From UBA2336 sp965227265 (GTDB lineage: Bacteria; Bacteroidota; Bacteroidia; Cytophagales; Cyclobacteriaceae), in the NCBI GenBank assembly GCA_965227265.1, contig OZ245738.1, positions 992,001-1,056,000 of the forward strand: a stretch of DNA of 64,000 nucleotides. The letters run 5' to 3'. Shown in pieces: positions 49,759-58,963 of the stretch (the stretch's first letter is position 1; each line of letters opens with the position of its first letter). A program made the translations under genes and the position numbers. The notes below the pieces were generated by a model. That model worked only from the letters and a program-made list of their open reading frames with translations, did not search any database and was not told where the DNA came from.

Positions 49759-50486
49759 GATATTTGTATCGAATTGCCTTTGCACTCTTATTAGTTGCGT
49801 GTGCGCCAACCAAAGAGAAGGTACCTGAAAGCACCGTTAAAAACGGAATCAAAAAAGTTTACCGTGATGATGGCCGTTTGCACCAAGAACTTGCTTATAA
49901 AGATGATAAGCTTAATGGATTATCTAAAGTGTACCATCCAAACGGCAAGCTTTACCTGGAGACAGAGTGGGCGAATGATAAGCGACACGGAATAACGAAG
50001 CAATATTTTCAAAGCGGTATCCTTTACTCTGAAACACAATACGACAGTGGAAAAATTACCGGCATCCTGAAAAAGTATCATAAAGATGGTAAGCTCAAAG
50101 CTGAAGCACCTTACAATAAAGGCATGGAGTGTGCCGGTCTTAAAGAATATATTCTGAGTGGTGAACCTCGTCCGCACTACCCATCTATCGTAATCAGACC
50201 TGAGAATAAAATTTTGTCAGAGGGCGCGTACTTTCTTCATTTGTCACTTACCGAACGGGTTCATAAGGTCACTTACTATAAAGGTAATTTGAAGGAGAAT
50301 TGTCTTCATAGCAATCTCGAACGAATATATGAAGACGGTAAAAACAAAGGGATGTATGCTTATACGCTAAGCCATGGGCAATTTGTAATGGAGACTGTAA
50401 ATTTTGTTGCTAAGGTTGAGACCATTGCAGGAAATGTTCTCGTGATTCAGAAGTCATTCAATGTGGCAGTCGACCGAAAATTTTAA
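49755..50486 (+). CDS. Lipoprotein with MORN-variant (YwqK-like) repeats
   Basis: Lipobox LLVACAPTKE. Residues ~29-135 are repeats of the MORN-variant type: GIKKVYRDDGRLHQELAYKD, GLSKVYHPNGKLYLETEWAND, GITKQYFQSGILYSETQYDSG and GILKKYHKDGKLKAEAPYNKG, each with a YxxxGxL turn. Proteins with this repeat are often annotated as YwqK-family, some as antitoxins, but no toxin is adjacent. The C-terminal ~100 residues are unrelated beta-rich sequence. Translationally coupled to thyA (ATGA). Confidence 0.8.
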   Translation: MRYLYRIAFALLLVACAPTKEKVPESTVKNGIKKVYRDDGRLHQELAYKDDKLNGLSKVYHPNGKLYLETEWANDKRHGITKQYFQSGILYSETQYDSGKITGILKKYHKDGKLKAEAPYNKGMECAGLKEYILSGEPRPHYPSIVIRPENKILSEGAYFLHLSLTERVHKVTYYKGNLKENCLHSNLERIYEDGKNKGMYAYTLSHGQFVMETVNFVAKVETIAGNVLVIQKSFNVAVDRKF

Positions 50487-50490
50487 TACG

Positions 50491-52047
50491 TTAGTTCAGC
50501 ATTTCTTTTCTCGATCGTAGTTCATAGTTGTCAGGTACATACGACAGTCCTTTATCTACAAACGTTCTCGCCTTGGCACGCTGATTTTTCCTGAAATAAT
50601 ACGCGCAGGCTGCTGAATACGCTCTTCCAATCTCATATTCGATATCAGCAATCGAAGCATCGGGATTTTCTGTCATCAAAGCCTCAAACATCAATCGGTA
50701 TTTTTCACCGTTAATAGTATTTCCATCTTCATAGGCTGTACTGAATGATTCCAGCATCATGCTTCCCAGGAGTTCAAAAAAGTTATTATCCTTTCGGAGT
50801 ACGGGATATTTTTCGCCATACTGTTTTGCCTGAACAATGAATGCAGATTTGTCTCTTGCATTCTTTCGGATCATGGAAAGATTACTGATAAACAGACTAC
50901 TCATGTCAACACTGTTGGGTTTTGCAATAAGTGCTTTTTCAAAATAACCGGCAGCTTCTGTGTATCGCTCCTGATTGTAGGCAATCCGGCCGATTTCAAA
51001 ATTAAAAATATAGGTGAGCTGCTGCTGAACTTCTGCGTTACTTACAGCCATTAACTCCTGGTAGATTTTTTCGTACTTTTCGCGGTCACCATTTTGCATA
51101 AATACCAATTGTGTGATCCTATAAAATTCACTTGTAATAATATCCGGTGTAATTCCTTCACGCTTAAACTTGCAAAGTTTGATCAGATATTGAGCTTTTT
51201 TGCTGTCACCGTAGGTTAAGCCGTTAAAGATTTCTGCTGTTAAAGCAAACATGAGATACCTCGATTTTTCATCGGGATGTAGGTAGTGGTACTTTTCAAA
51301 TTGTTCAAGCGCCTTTTGTTTTTCACCTTTATCCAAAAGTGACAAAGCTGAATTATAATATTGGATGCCTACAAGCTGACTTAACGTAATTACTTCATTG
51401 TTAAAGAAGTGCTTGTCGAAAAGCTGATCAACCGATTGTGTTTGATATTCGTTTGCGCTGATCTGTTTATAATCCGTCAACTTTTTTACAAACTGCTGTT
51501 TAAACGCCTGGTCAAATATCCTGTAACCACCGATAGGAGTTGTGGTTTCAATTTGAATCCGCTCTGCTGCCGGATAGGCAACCAGGTAAACATGTGTAGG
51601 GCGTTCCTGAATTGCATAAGGAATAGAAAAATGTTCAAAGACAAGACTGTAAAGCGCTGTGGCGGTAACACAATTATAAACACCGTTCTTGAAAATTTGA
51701 TTAAAGAAACTCAGCTCTTCGTACTTCGAGAGAAAACGTTGATGCACACTCTCGTACAGGAAACGAGCTTTCTTATCATTCTTCTTTTTAGAATTGACCT
51801 CCGTGTTGAGCGCACCAACGGTTTTATCAAATGTATCCTTCCAGCTTCTGAATTGCGTATGTGTTACCGTTGTATCAATCGCCAGAAACAGGGCAAAATA
51901 ATCAGGCTTTTTTTTTGCGTAGTCAATAAAAGCTTGTCGCTCAAATGCTGAGCCATAGGTGAGATCGGCAGTATCAATCTTTAATTGCTGAGCGTATAAT
52001 AAATTACTTATGATCAGTGATGTACAAACCAAAATTACCCTAACCAT
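50491..52047 (-). CDS. Secreted TPR protein with transglutaminase-like N-terminal domain
   Basis: Signal peptide (ILVCTSLIISNLLYAQ). Residues ~100-170 look like a transglutaminase-like core: NGVYNCVTATALYSLVFEHF (Cys) and QERPTHVYLVAYP (His), in the arrangement of microbial transglutaminase-like domains. From ~220 on the protein is helical with TPR-like pairs (YYNSALSLLDKGEKQKALEQ, GRIAYNQERYTEAAGYFEKA, ALIAKPNSVD). 518 residues. Probably periplasmic, using the TPR array to bind a partner. Enzyme activity is uncertain because the third triad residue is not obvious. Confidence 0.65.
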   Translation of the reverse strand: MVRVILVCTSLIISNLLYAQQLKIDTADLTYGSAFERQAFIDYAKKKPDYFALFLAIDTTVTHTQFRSWKDTFDKTVGALNTEVNSKKKNDKKARFLYESVHQRFLSKYEELSFFNQIFKNGVYNCVTATALYSLVFEHFSIPYAIQERPTHVYLVAYPAAERIQIETTTPIGGYRIFDQAFKQQFVKKLTDYKQISANEYQTQSVDQLFDKHFFNNEVITLSQLVGIQYYNSALSLLDKGEKQKALEQFEKYHYLHPDEKSRYLMFALTAEIFNGLTYGDSKKAQYLIKLCKFKREGITPDIITSEFYRITQLVFMQNGDREKYEKIYQELMAVSNAEVQQQLTYIFNFEIGRIAYNQERYTEAAGYFEKALIAKPNSVDMSSLFISNLSMIRKNARDKSAFIVQAKQYGEKYPVLRKDNNFFELLGSMMLESFSTAYEDGNTINGEKYRLMFEALMTENPDASIADIEYEIGRAYSAACAYYFRKNQRAKARTFVDKGLSYVPDNYELRSRKEMLN

Positions 52048-52160
52048 AGACTGATTTTTACCTTAAAATTAAAGATATTGCGCTGCTTTCAGCACTAAAA
52101 ATGCAAGGGTGTGTAACAATCATGCCTGTTTAACGACAAATGCATTAACCGTACCTCAGA

Positions 52161-52832
52161 ATGGCCGAAAAAAGCAGTGTTTTTGATATGATCGGACCCG
52201 TTATGATCGGTCCCTCCAGCTCTCATACAGCTGGTGTCGTGCGCATTGCGCGGGCAGCGTTGAAACTGCTTGGGGGAATTCCTGAAGAAGCTGATATCGT
52301 CTTTTATAACTCTTTTGCGCGCACCTACGAAGGTCATGGCAGCGATCGTGCCATCATTGCAGGCTTGCTCGACTATCATACCGATGATAAACGAATCAAA
52401 GACGCACTTGACCTGGCCAAGGAGAATAATCTAAAATATACTTTTAAGTCAGTGGGCAATGCTTCAGCGCTTCATCCGAATACAATTCGCTTAAACCTCA
52501 AACTAGGTGATAAAAAGATTGAAGTTGTAGGCGAGAGCAAGGGTGGAGGCGTAATCAATATTGCTGAAGTGAATGGTTTTAAAGCAGATTTCAGTGCCAA
52601 CCTGCATACACTGATCATTTTAGCGGATGATGTGAAGGGAAGCGTAGCCTTTCTGGCAAACATACTGGCGCATGACGACTGTAATATCGCCACCATGTCG
52701 GTTTCCCGGAAAGGGAAGAATGATTTAGCATGTTTAGTTATAGAAATGGACTCCGGGGTGAAACCTGTAACATTGGCCTACGTTCGGAGTCTAAGTTGGG
52801 TTAAGGAAGTAGTTATTTATATACCGGATTGA
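52161..52832 (+). CDS. sdaAB: L-serine dehydratase, iron-sulfur type, beta subunit
   Basis: Beta chain of the 4Fe-4S L-serine ammonia-lyase (serine to pyruvate and ammonia). The phosphate/serine-binding motif IGPSSSHTAG is at about residues 17-26, the ACT-like C-terminal domain is HTLIILADDVKGSVAFLANIL with MSVSRKGKNDLACLVIEMDS. 223 residues is the usual beta-chain size. The alpha subunit is not in the window. A TolC gene follows 13 nt later on the same strand but is unrelated in function. Confidence 0.93.
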   Translation: MAEKSSVFDMIGPVMIGPSSSHTAGVVRIARAALKLLGGIPEEADIVFYNSFARTYEGHGSDRAIIAGLLDYHTDDKRIKDALDLAKENNLKYTFKSVGNASALHPNTIRLNLKLGDKKIEVVGESKGGGVINIAEVNGFKADFSANLHTLIILADDVKGSVAFLANILAHDDCNIATMSVSRKGKNDLACLVIEMDSGVKPVTLAYVRSLSWVKEVVIYIPD

Positions 52833-52845
52833 TCGTTAATAAGAA

Positions 52846-54318
52846 ATGAAAAGAATATTCCTCGTCTTTTTTGCTGCATTGCTAAGTTTAAGTTCATTTG
52901 CGCAGATTGATACCCTTAAACAAGAGAAGCAAACTCCTGAATCCGCTAAAAAATGGACGCTTAAGGAATGTATCGACTATGCCTTATCAAACAATTTGGT
53001 AGTTCAGCGTAGTCAGTACAATCTCGAAAGCAGTGAAGTCGATTATCTACAAGCCCGCTTATCACGACTTCCGAGCGTAAACGGAAATGCATCATACGGA
53101 TCAAGCTGGGGTCGTGGTCTTGACCCTGTAACAAACAGTTTTGAAACCACACAGATCAACTCTTCAAACTTGTCGGCTAATGCTTCCTGGTTAATCTTCA
53201 ACGGATTGCGTCTTCATAACACCGTAAAGCAAACACGTGCAACCGTGGGAGCAACGGAACAAGATTTAGCAAAGGCAAAAAATGACTTAATTCTTAACGT
53301 AGCAAGTTTCTTCATCAATGTTGTCTTCAATAAAGAATTGCTGGAAAATGCTAAGTTCCAATTGGCGTCAAGTCAGCAACAACTTGATCGGGCACGTAAA
53401 CAAGTTGCTGCCGGAGCACTTCCAAAATCAGAAGAATTGAATCTCGATGCTACTGTAGCAGGTAATGAGGTTACACTTGTGCAGCAGGAAAATGCCCTTG
53501 CGCTTTCCATGTTGCAGCTAAAGCAAGCATTGCGCATTCCGGCTTCTCAGGGATTTGATGTTGAGATCCCGCAGCTTGAGCCCGAAGACCTTGTTATCGA
53601 TCAAACAAGAGACGAAATATTCGACATGGCTCAACAAACCATGCCTGAAATTAAAGCCGCCCAATTCAGAATACTCAGTACAAAATATGCCAAGCGGGTA
53701 GCAACAGGAATTCTCTACTCTCCAAGAGTGTCGCTTAGCGGTCAGATCAATACCAACTATTCCAGTGCACAGCGAACTCAGTTTTATCCAGACGGAACGT
53801 TTGGATTCTCTTCCCAGCCGGCAGCGTACCTGAATCAGGATCTGACGCAACCGGTTTATACGTTAGCACCCAATGGAACCTTTCGTGACACGTATGGATT
53901 TGGTAACCAGTTTCAGGATAACATCTACAAAACACTTGGTGTTAGTGTTGCTATTCCGCTCTTCAATGGATACACCTCACGAGGGTCTCAGCAACGCTCA
54001 AGAATTCAACATGAACAGGCGAAAATAGCTGCACTAGAAACGGCTCAGGTATTACGGCAAAGTGTAGAGACCTCCTATAATGACGCATTATCAGCTTCTA
54101 AAACCTACAATGCTTCGCTTCGTCAGGTTCAGGCACGCGAAGAGGCATACCGCATGATGGATTTGCGTCAGCAAGCAGGCTCTGCAAACTCATTTGAAGT
54201 GCAGGTATCTCAAAACAGCTTATATCAGGCACAAACTGACCTAACACGTGCCAAGTACGATTTCATCTTTAAGAAGAAGGTGCTTGATTTCTACCAGGGT
54301 AAATCGCTTGACTACTAA
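52846..54318 (+). CDS. TolC-family outer-membrane efflux protein
   Basis: Signal peptide (FLVFFAALLSLSSFAQ) then the TolC/OEP pattern: WTLKECIDYALSNNLVVQRS, YLQARLSRLPSVNGNAS, then long helices (QLASSQQQLDRARKQVAAGALPKSEELNLDA is part-quoted here as RARKQVAAGALPKSE), then the second repeat (MPEIKAAQFRIL, LYSPRVSLSGQIN, LGVSVAIPLFNG) and the final helical pair (AYRMMDLRQQAGSANSFEV). Outer-membrane channel for multidrug or metabolite export, paired with the periplasmic adaptor that follows 23 nt later. Confidence 0.95.
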   Translation: MKRIFLVFFAALLSLSSFAQIDTLKQEKQTPESAKKWTLKECIDYALSNNLVVQRSQYNLESSEVDYLQARLSRLPSVNGNASYGSSWGRGLDPVTNSFETTQINSSNLSANASWLIFNGLRLHNTVKQTRATVGATEQDLAKAKNDLILNVASFFINVVFNKELLENAKFQLASSQQQLDRARKQVAAGALPKSEELNLDATVAGNEVTLVQQENALALSMLQLKQALRIPASQGFDVEIPQLEPEDLVIDQTRDEIFDMAQQTMPEIKAAQFRILSTKYAKRVATGILYSPRVSLSGQINTNYSSAQRTQFYPDGTFGFSSQPAAYLNQDLTQPVYTLAPNGTFRDTYGFGNQFQDNIYKTLGVSVAIPLFNGYTSRGSQQRSRIQHEQAKIAALETAQVLRQSVETSYNDALSASKTYNASLRQVQAREEAYRMMDLRQQAGSANSFEVQVSQNSLYQAQTDLTRAKYDFIFKKKVLDFYQGKSLDY

Positions 54319-54341
54319 TAACTCTACAACATAATACTTCA

Positions 54342-55745
54342 ATGGCAACTCAAAAACGCAAATCGAACAAATTAATTTATTGGCTAATTGGAACACTTGT
54401 AGTTCTGTTTGTCTTCATACTGGTGGGTAAATCGCAAGGATGGATAGGTAAACCACAGGAACTGGAAGTAGAGATAGCAAACGCAAAACGTGCTACTATC
54501 GTAGAAAAAGTTAGCGCTTCGGGTACCGTTCAGCCTGTTATTGAAGTTAAGATCGCACCTGAAGTTTCGGGTGAGATTCGTGAATTGCTCATTGAAGAAG
54601 GGGATTCTGTTGGGAAAGGTAAAATGCTTGTGAGAATTCGCCCCGATACCTGGGTATCACAGCTTAACCGTGCAGAAGCATCATTAAATCAGCAGAAAGC
54701 AAATGCAATTTCTTCCGAAGCCTCACTTTCACGTGCGCAAGCAACATTCACACGTGCTAGGCTGGATCGCGACCGTCAGGAAAAATTGTGGAAAGAAAAA
54801 GTAATCTCCGATGCCGATTGGCAATTGGCGGAGCAGAATTTTAAAGTTGCAGAACAGGATTTAAAAGCGGCTCAACAATCTTTGCAAGCGGCAGGATATG
54901 TGATAAAGAGCGGTGAAGCAACTGTGGATGAAGCGCGCGAAAACGTTCGTCTTACTAATGTTACTGCCCCAATGGATGGTATTGTCTCTAAACTAAGCGT
55001 AAAGAAAGGTGAACGCGTTTTGGGTACTGCTCAAATGCAAGGCACTGAAATGCTTCGGATTGCTGACTTAAGCAAAATGGAAGTTCGGGTTAACGTAAAT
55101 GAAAATGACATTGTGCGCGTTCACCTGAATGACACAACAATGATTGATGTAGATGCTTACGCCAATGAAGGAAAACAGTTTAAAGGTGTTGTTACAAATA
55201 TTGCCAATACAGCTAAAGACAAAACATCAGCGGATGCTATTACGGAGTTTGAAGTGAGAATTTTAATCTTAAGCTCTTCTTACCAGGATCTGGTAGCAAA
55301 AGGAAACCGCTATCCATTCCGTCCGGGGATGACAGCCAGTGTTGAGATTTTGACAAATCGTAAAATTAATGTGTTGTCTGTTCCGCTTTCGGCTGTGACT
55401 ACCCGTAATCCGGACGATAACAATAAAGTTGAAGAGGAACGCATGGGTCCTCCAAGGAACGATAATAACAGCCAAAATAACAACGGCCAACAAAAGCCGG
55501 TAGAGAAGAAGAAAGTTCAGGTTGTTGTGTTTGTGAACGATGGCGGTAAAGCCAAAATGGTTGAAGTGAAAACCGGCATCAGCGATTACGACAATATTGA
55601 AATCCTTTCGGGGTTGAGCGACAGTTCACAGGTTGTAACGGGTCCATTCCTGGTTGTTTCAAAAAGACTTAAGGACGGAGAACGTATCAGCGCTGCGGAA
55701 AAAGAAAAGCCAAAAGACGAAAAAGCTACTGAAAAGAAAGAGTAA
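54342..55745 (+). CDS. HlyD/MacA-family periplasmic adaptor
   Basis: One N-terminal membrane helix (LIYWLIGTLVVLFVFILVGK), then the adaptor fold: VSASGTVQPVIEVKIAPEVSG and IRELLIEEGDSVGKGKML (lipoyl-like), a helical hairpin (residues ~100-200), TAPMDGIVSKLSVKKGERVLG, barrel region, and a C-terminal region with a Pro/Asn/Gln-rich insert (RMGPPRNDNNSQNNNGQQKP) followed by basic and acidic runs. Links an inner-membrane pump to TolC. No ABC or RND pump gene follows; a terminator ends the unit, so the pump must be elsewhere or be shared. Confidence 0.93.
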   Translation: MATQKRKSNKLIYWLIGTLVVLFVFILVGKSQGWIGKPQELEVEIANAKRATIVEKVSASGTVQPVIEVKIAPEVSGEIRELLIEEGDSVGKGKMLVRIRPDTWVSQLNRAEASLNQQKANAISSEASLSRAQATFTRARLDRDRQEKLWKEKVISDADWQLAEQNFKVAEQDLKAAQQSLQAAGYVIKSGEATVDEARENVRLTNVTAPMDGIVSKLSVKKGERVLGTAQMQGTEMLRIADLSKMEVRVNVNENDIVRVHLNDTTMIDVDAYANEGKQFKGVVTNIANTAKDKTSADAITEFEVRILILSSSYQDLVAKGNRYPFRPGMTASVEILTNRKINVLSVPLSAVTTRNPDDNNKVEEERMGPPRNDNNSQNNNGQQKPVEKKKVQVVVFVNDGGKAKMVEVKTGISDYDNIEILSGLSDSSQVVTGPFLVVSKRLKDGERISAAEKEKPKDEKATEKKE

Positions 55746-55765
55746 CATCTGACGAATGAAATACG

Positions 55766-55800
55766 AAGCCTTCCTGAAACTCAGGAGGGCTTTTTTATTT
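55766..55800 (+). terminator. Rho-independent terminator after the efflux adaptor
   Basis: AAGCCTTCCTGA (55766-55777) pairs with TCAGGAGGGCTT (55781-55792; one G-T pair), 3-nt loop, then TTTTATTTT. Confidence 0.9.
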
Positions 55801-56790
55801 TCAGCTAAACAGGGTTTTATTGTAGGGTGTATGTTGCGCGGTTTTGTAAAAGTACTTTTCAAGAACCAGCAGTGATATCAAATCTTCCTGTTTCGGATCT
55901 TTGAATTGATTTACATAGTCATGAGCGTTCTGGATTATTTTCAGAGCTTCAATTGGATTATGGATATAAAACTTAAGTCGTTCTTCAAGATCAGAATAAT
56001 CATCTTTGATAGCTACGTAATGATGATCAGGAATAAGCGTGCCTTCCATGTACCAGGTTTCAAATTTAGGCCTCGGCATTACAGCTAATGAATTTGATGA
56101 CATAACCCATTTTAAATTGGTGGCAACATCATTTCCTTCAAGACATAAAATGAATTTATAGTCGAGGTGCTCATCGATAGTCAGGAAATCCCGGATCCAA
56201 TGTTCATTTTTACCACGATTAATCTGCCCAAGATTACACATCGGGTGATTAAAATAGAGTTCATAAAACCGAACCCGGTGCTCACGCTTCACTACACCAC
56301 GCCCCACAAGCATATTCTTCTTATCCGCAAACGGCCTGTTATCATTTATAAAATTAAAATGCCTGAGTTTATCCAGGTTGAGAACAATTGAGTTTGCATT
56401 GTCACTTTTAATAGGTCGACTTTTTACAATGGAGGGTTCGTCTGGAACCTTTGTGACATCGCCAAAAAGAAAATGAACACGATACCCTGAATTAAAATAC
56501 CGCGTGTATTCCTGCGTGTCGAAATAATATGCTTTTTGCTTTTTGGGGAGCTTCGACTTATGTAACGGAATTGCTGAAGCTGATAATTTTTTAACGATTG
56601 AAAGCTTGTTATAATAATTCACCCGAAAGCTTATGTATGCGTGATTAGCATTTTCAATACCGGATAGTTTTTTGGGTAAAAGGGATCTGAAAATAAATGA
56701 CGGAACCAGTTGTCTTGTAATAACTTTCAGATAATACAAGAGCTTATTATTCTTGTGCCGGATGTCAATTCGCTTGCTTAACGGTTTCAT
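55801..56790 (-). CDS. GT90-family (CAP10-like) glycosyltransferase
   Basis: Matches the glycosyltransferase 90/LPS glycosyltransferase-like family. Diagnostic stretches are NRPFADKKNMLVGRGVVKRE, YFNHPMCNLGQINRG, LDYKFILCLEGNDVATNLKW, MSSNSLAVMPRPKFETWYMEG and LIPDHHYVAIKDDYSDLEER. Very basic N-terminal third, no signal peptide; likely acts at the inner face of the cytoplasmic membrane on surface polysaccharide or LPS. Its stop is directly after the convergent terminator. No other cell-surface sugar genes are adjacent. Confidence 0.82.
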   Translation of the reverse strand: MKPLSKRIDIRHKNNKLLYYLKVITRQLVPSFIFRSLLPKKLSGIENANHAYISFRVNYYNKLSIVKKLSASAIPLHKSKLPKKQKAYYFDTQEYTRYFNSGYRVHFLFGDVTKVPDEPSIVKSRPIKSDNANSIVLNLDKLRHFNFINDNRPFADKKNMLVGRGVVKREHRVRFYELYFNHPMCNLGQINRGKNEHWIRDFLTIDEHLDYKFILCLEGNDVATNLKWVMSSNSLAVMPRPKFETWYMEGTLIPDHHYVAIKDDYSDLEERLKFYIHNPIEALKIIQNAHDYVNQFKDPKQEDLISLLVLEKYFYKTAQHTPYNKTLFS

Positions 56791-56916
56791 AACTAAGGCT
56801 GCTAAGATATAATGTTTACCCGAAATTGATTAACGAGACAGGTTTAGTAATATGAATTTTAAAACTGTGTCGGTAACGTCAGACTTTTTGATAAATTTAG
56901 CAGTAAACCCAACGAT

Positions 56917-57459
56917 ATGGTACAGCATCCCTGGCATGAAGTGCGGATTGGCGACAAAGTTCCGGAACGCGTCAATGCAATTATTGAAATCCCCAAAGGC
57001 TCACGGGCAAAATACGAGATTGATAAAGAGAGTGGGCTGATCAAACTTGATCGGGTTATTTATGCCTCCATGTATTATCCGTTGAATTACGGATTTATCC
57101 CACAAACCCTGGGGGAAGATAAGGACCCCTTGGACATTGTTGTGCTCACACAGGTTTCGGTTGTACCGCGTTGTTTAATCCCGTCAAAAGTAATTGGTGT
57201 GATGCGTATGATCGACAGGGGGGAAGCGGACGATAAAATTATTGCCGTAGCCGAACAAGATGCCAGTGTTAGTCATATCCGGGATGTAAGCGAACTACCG
57301 GAGTTTTTCCGCATTGAGCTGAAACATTTCTTCGAGAATTATAAAACACTCGAGAATAAGAAAGTTGTGGTAGATGAATTTTTAGGTGCTGCCCAGGCTT
57401 ATCCCATTATTGAGCAGAGTATTAAATACTATAAAGAAACGTTTCCTAAAAAATCTTAA
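56917..57459 (+). CDS. ppa: Inorganic pyrophosphatase
   Basis: Family I soluble PPase: IIEIPKGSRAKYEIDKESG, YASMYYPLNYGFIPQTLGED, KDPLDIVVLTQ (DxxDxxxx metal cluster), GVMRMIDRGEADDKIIAVAEQD, and RIELKHFFENYKTLENKKV. Removes PPi to drive biosynthetic reactions. 180 residues is typical. Its stop overlaps the convergent CPBP gene by 4 nt. No clear consensus promoter in the 126-nt gap upstream, apart from a TAAATTTA-like element. Confidence 0.97.
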   Translation: MVQHPWHEVRIGDKVPERVNAIIEIPKGSRAKYEIDKESGLIKLDRVIYASMYYPLNYGFIPQTLGEDKDPLDIVVLTQVSVVPRCLIPSKVIGVMRMIDRGEADDKIIAVAEQDASVSHIRDVSELPEFFRIELKHFFENYKTLENKKVVVDEFLGAAQAYPIIEQSIKYYKETFPKKS

Positions 57460-58397
57460 TCCTCAACCCGAAATAGTTTTTGCGTAAAGGCGGCCAGCTC
57501 CATCAGCCAGGCAATGCCTACGTGTACAATAACTCCGCCCCAAATTCCACGGGTTTCGTACGCAACAACACCTAAGATATACCCACCAAAGATTGAGCTG
57601 ATTGCTTCACCCATCGGCTTGCCAAAGTGAAGAAAACAATAAACACTTGCCATGGGAATAACGGCTCCACGACCCAGTAGCGAGATCATTCCAATGATCA
57701 GAAACCCGCGAAAGAAGAATTCAATAGAAACAAAGTTTAGTCCGTACGATATTTCATATCCTAAAACCGTAATCCACTCCGGTACATCAAGCTGTACATG
57801 CGCACGCGATGCCTCGTACATCGGATATTGATTTAGAAAGCTTGGCAGGAATGATGCTGCTACCAGTAAGGGTAGCATAATAGCCAGCATAGTAAAGTAA
57901 GGCTTAACATCAAACTTTTTAGGGACTAAGCCATATAAATGTTTTTGGTTACGGTCGTAAATCCAATACAGTATAAAGAAGGGCAGGATCATGGTGAAGA
58001 TGCCCATCAGGTTGTTCGTAATCTTTGAAACCCAGCGATACATCTTCGGTTGAAAAAACTCGTGTGCAAAGTCGTCAATAAAAAACCCACAGCGATCATA
58101 GCTTAGTAGCGCCAATGCAACCAGGCTTTTTACCCAAAATTCAGGCGAGGATAAAAAAGCTTTATTCTTCGAAAAGAAAGCATAAGCCAAAACCGGAACG
58201 AGATACGCAAACAGATTAGTGAGGAAGTAGAATAGAAACTTGGTAAAGCCTTCCTGGTCATCAAGGAAACTGTCTTCAAAATCAATCTTATAGTTGAAGT
58301 AGATGCAAGCCGTAAGAAAAACTATTATAAATCCATAATAGAATGGATTGAAGTCAACAATAAAATGTTGTTTTAAATAACCCCAGATTTTTCTCAT
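57456..58397 (-). CDS. CPBP-family intramembrane protease-like protein
   Basis: About eight hydrophobic spans. The C-terminal third has the CPBP/Abi layout: NFVSIEFFFRGFLIIGM (motif 1; the usual EExxxR reads with one Glu and EFFFR), VYCFLHFGKPMGEAISSIFGG (motif 2 with His), and GVVAYETRGIWGGVIVHVGIAW (motif 3 with His). Residues F, H and H positions fit an active site, although motif 1 has lost its first glutamate. Functions range from CAAX-type processing to bacteriocin immunity; unknown here. Overlaps maf by 4 nt and is co-transcribed with maf and the DUF1015 gene. Confidence 0.82.
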   Translation of the reverse strand: MRKIWGYLKQHFIVDFNPFYYGFIIVFLTACIYFNYKIDFEDSFLDDQEGFTKFLFYFLTNLFAYLVPVLAYAFFSKNKAFLSSPEFWVKSLVALALLSYDRCGFFIDDFAHEFFQPKMYRWVSKITNNLMGIFTMILPFFILYWIYDRNQKHLYGLVPKKFDVKPYFTMLAIMLPLLVAASFLPSFLNQYPMYEASRAHVQLDVPEWITVLGYEISYGLNFVSIEFFFRGFLIIGMISLLGRGAVIPMASVYCFLHFGKPMGEAISSIFGGYILGVVAYETRGIWGGVIVHVGIAWLMELAAFTQKLFRVED

Positions 58398-58963
58398 GAC
58401 CAGCTGCTGAGATGCTGATAAACTTTGTGGATGGGTAGACCCATAACATTAAAATAGGAGCCGGTAATTTTTTCAATGGCTACCATACCGATCCAATCCT
58501 GGGCTCCGTAGGCACCGGCTTTATCAAAGGGTTTGTAGGTATCTACATAAAACTCGATCTCAGCTTGCGTCAGTGTTTTGAATGCAACTTCGGTTGTATC
58601 ATCAAAGCTCTCTTCTTTTTCGGCTGAGAGTATGCAAACGCCTGTCATGACCAAGTGAGTTTTTCCACTCAATACGTTTAGCATACTGATCGCTTCATTC
58701 CGATCCTGAGGTTTGTTAAGGATATAGTTATTGATTATGACGACTGTATCAGCTGTTACAACAACCTGATCATTAATGTCCGTACGGAAGAATTCTGCTT
58801 TTTTTACAGCAAGGTATTTTGCTACCTGATCTACCGGAAGCTCATGCGGAAACGATTCATCGGTATCGGTTTTTTCAACACTGAATGTAAAGCCAGCTTC
58901 GCGCATCAGGAATTGTCTGCGTGGAGAACTAGATCCAAGAATAAGCGGGCGAGTAAAATTCAT
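58394..58963 (-). CDS. maf: Maf-family nucleotide pyrophosphatase
   Basis: House-cleaning NTP pyrophosphatase that removes modified or non-canonical nucleotides (dTTP/UTP-type Maf). Seen: PLILGSSSPRRQFLM (phosphate-binding SSSPRR), VVTADTVVIINN, LNKPQDRNEAISMLNVLSGK, HLVMTGVCIL, YVDTYKPFDKAGAYGAQD and ITGSYFNVMGLP. 189 residues is typical. It overlaps the DUF1015 gene end by 35 nt and the CPBP gene by 4 nt, a compact three-gene unit. Confidence 0.95.
   Translation of the reverse strand: MNFTRPLILGSSSPRRQFLMREAGFTFSVEKTDTDESFPHELPVDQVAKYLAVKKAEFFRTDINDQVVVTADTVVIINNYILNKPQDRNEAISMLNVLSGKTHLVMTGVCILSAEKEESFDDTTEVAFKTLTQAEIEFYVDTYKPFDKAGAYGAQDWIGMVAIEKITGSYFNVMGLPIHKVYQHLSSWS

Noticed and set aside
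49755..50486. Toxin-antitoxin pair at the MORN-variant (YwqK-like) gene
   Set aside because: No small toxin gene is adjacent; it follows thyA and is a lipoprotein.
51409..51951. Antisense frame of 180 codons in the transglutaminase/TPR gene
   Set aside because: Cysteine- and leucine-rich product of the kind produced by chance opposite an AT-rich gene; no ribosome site.
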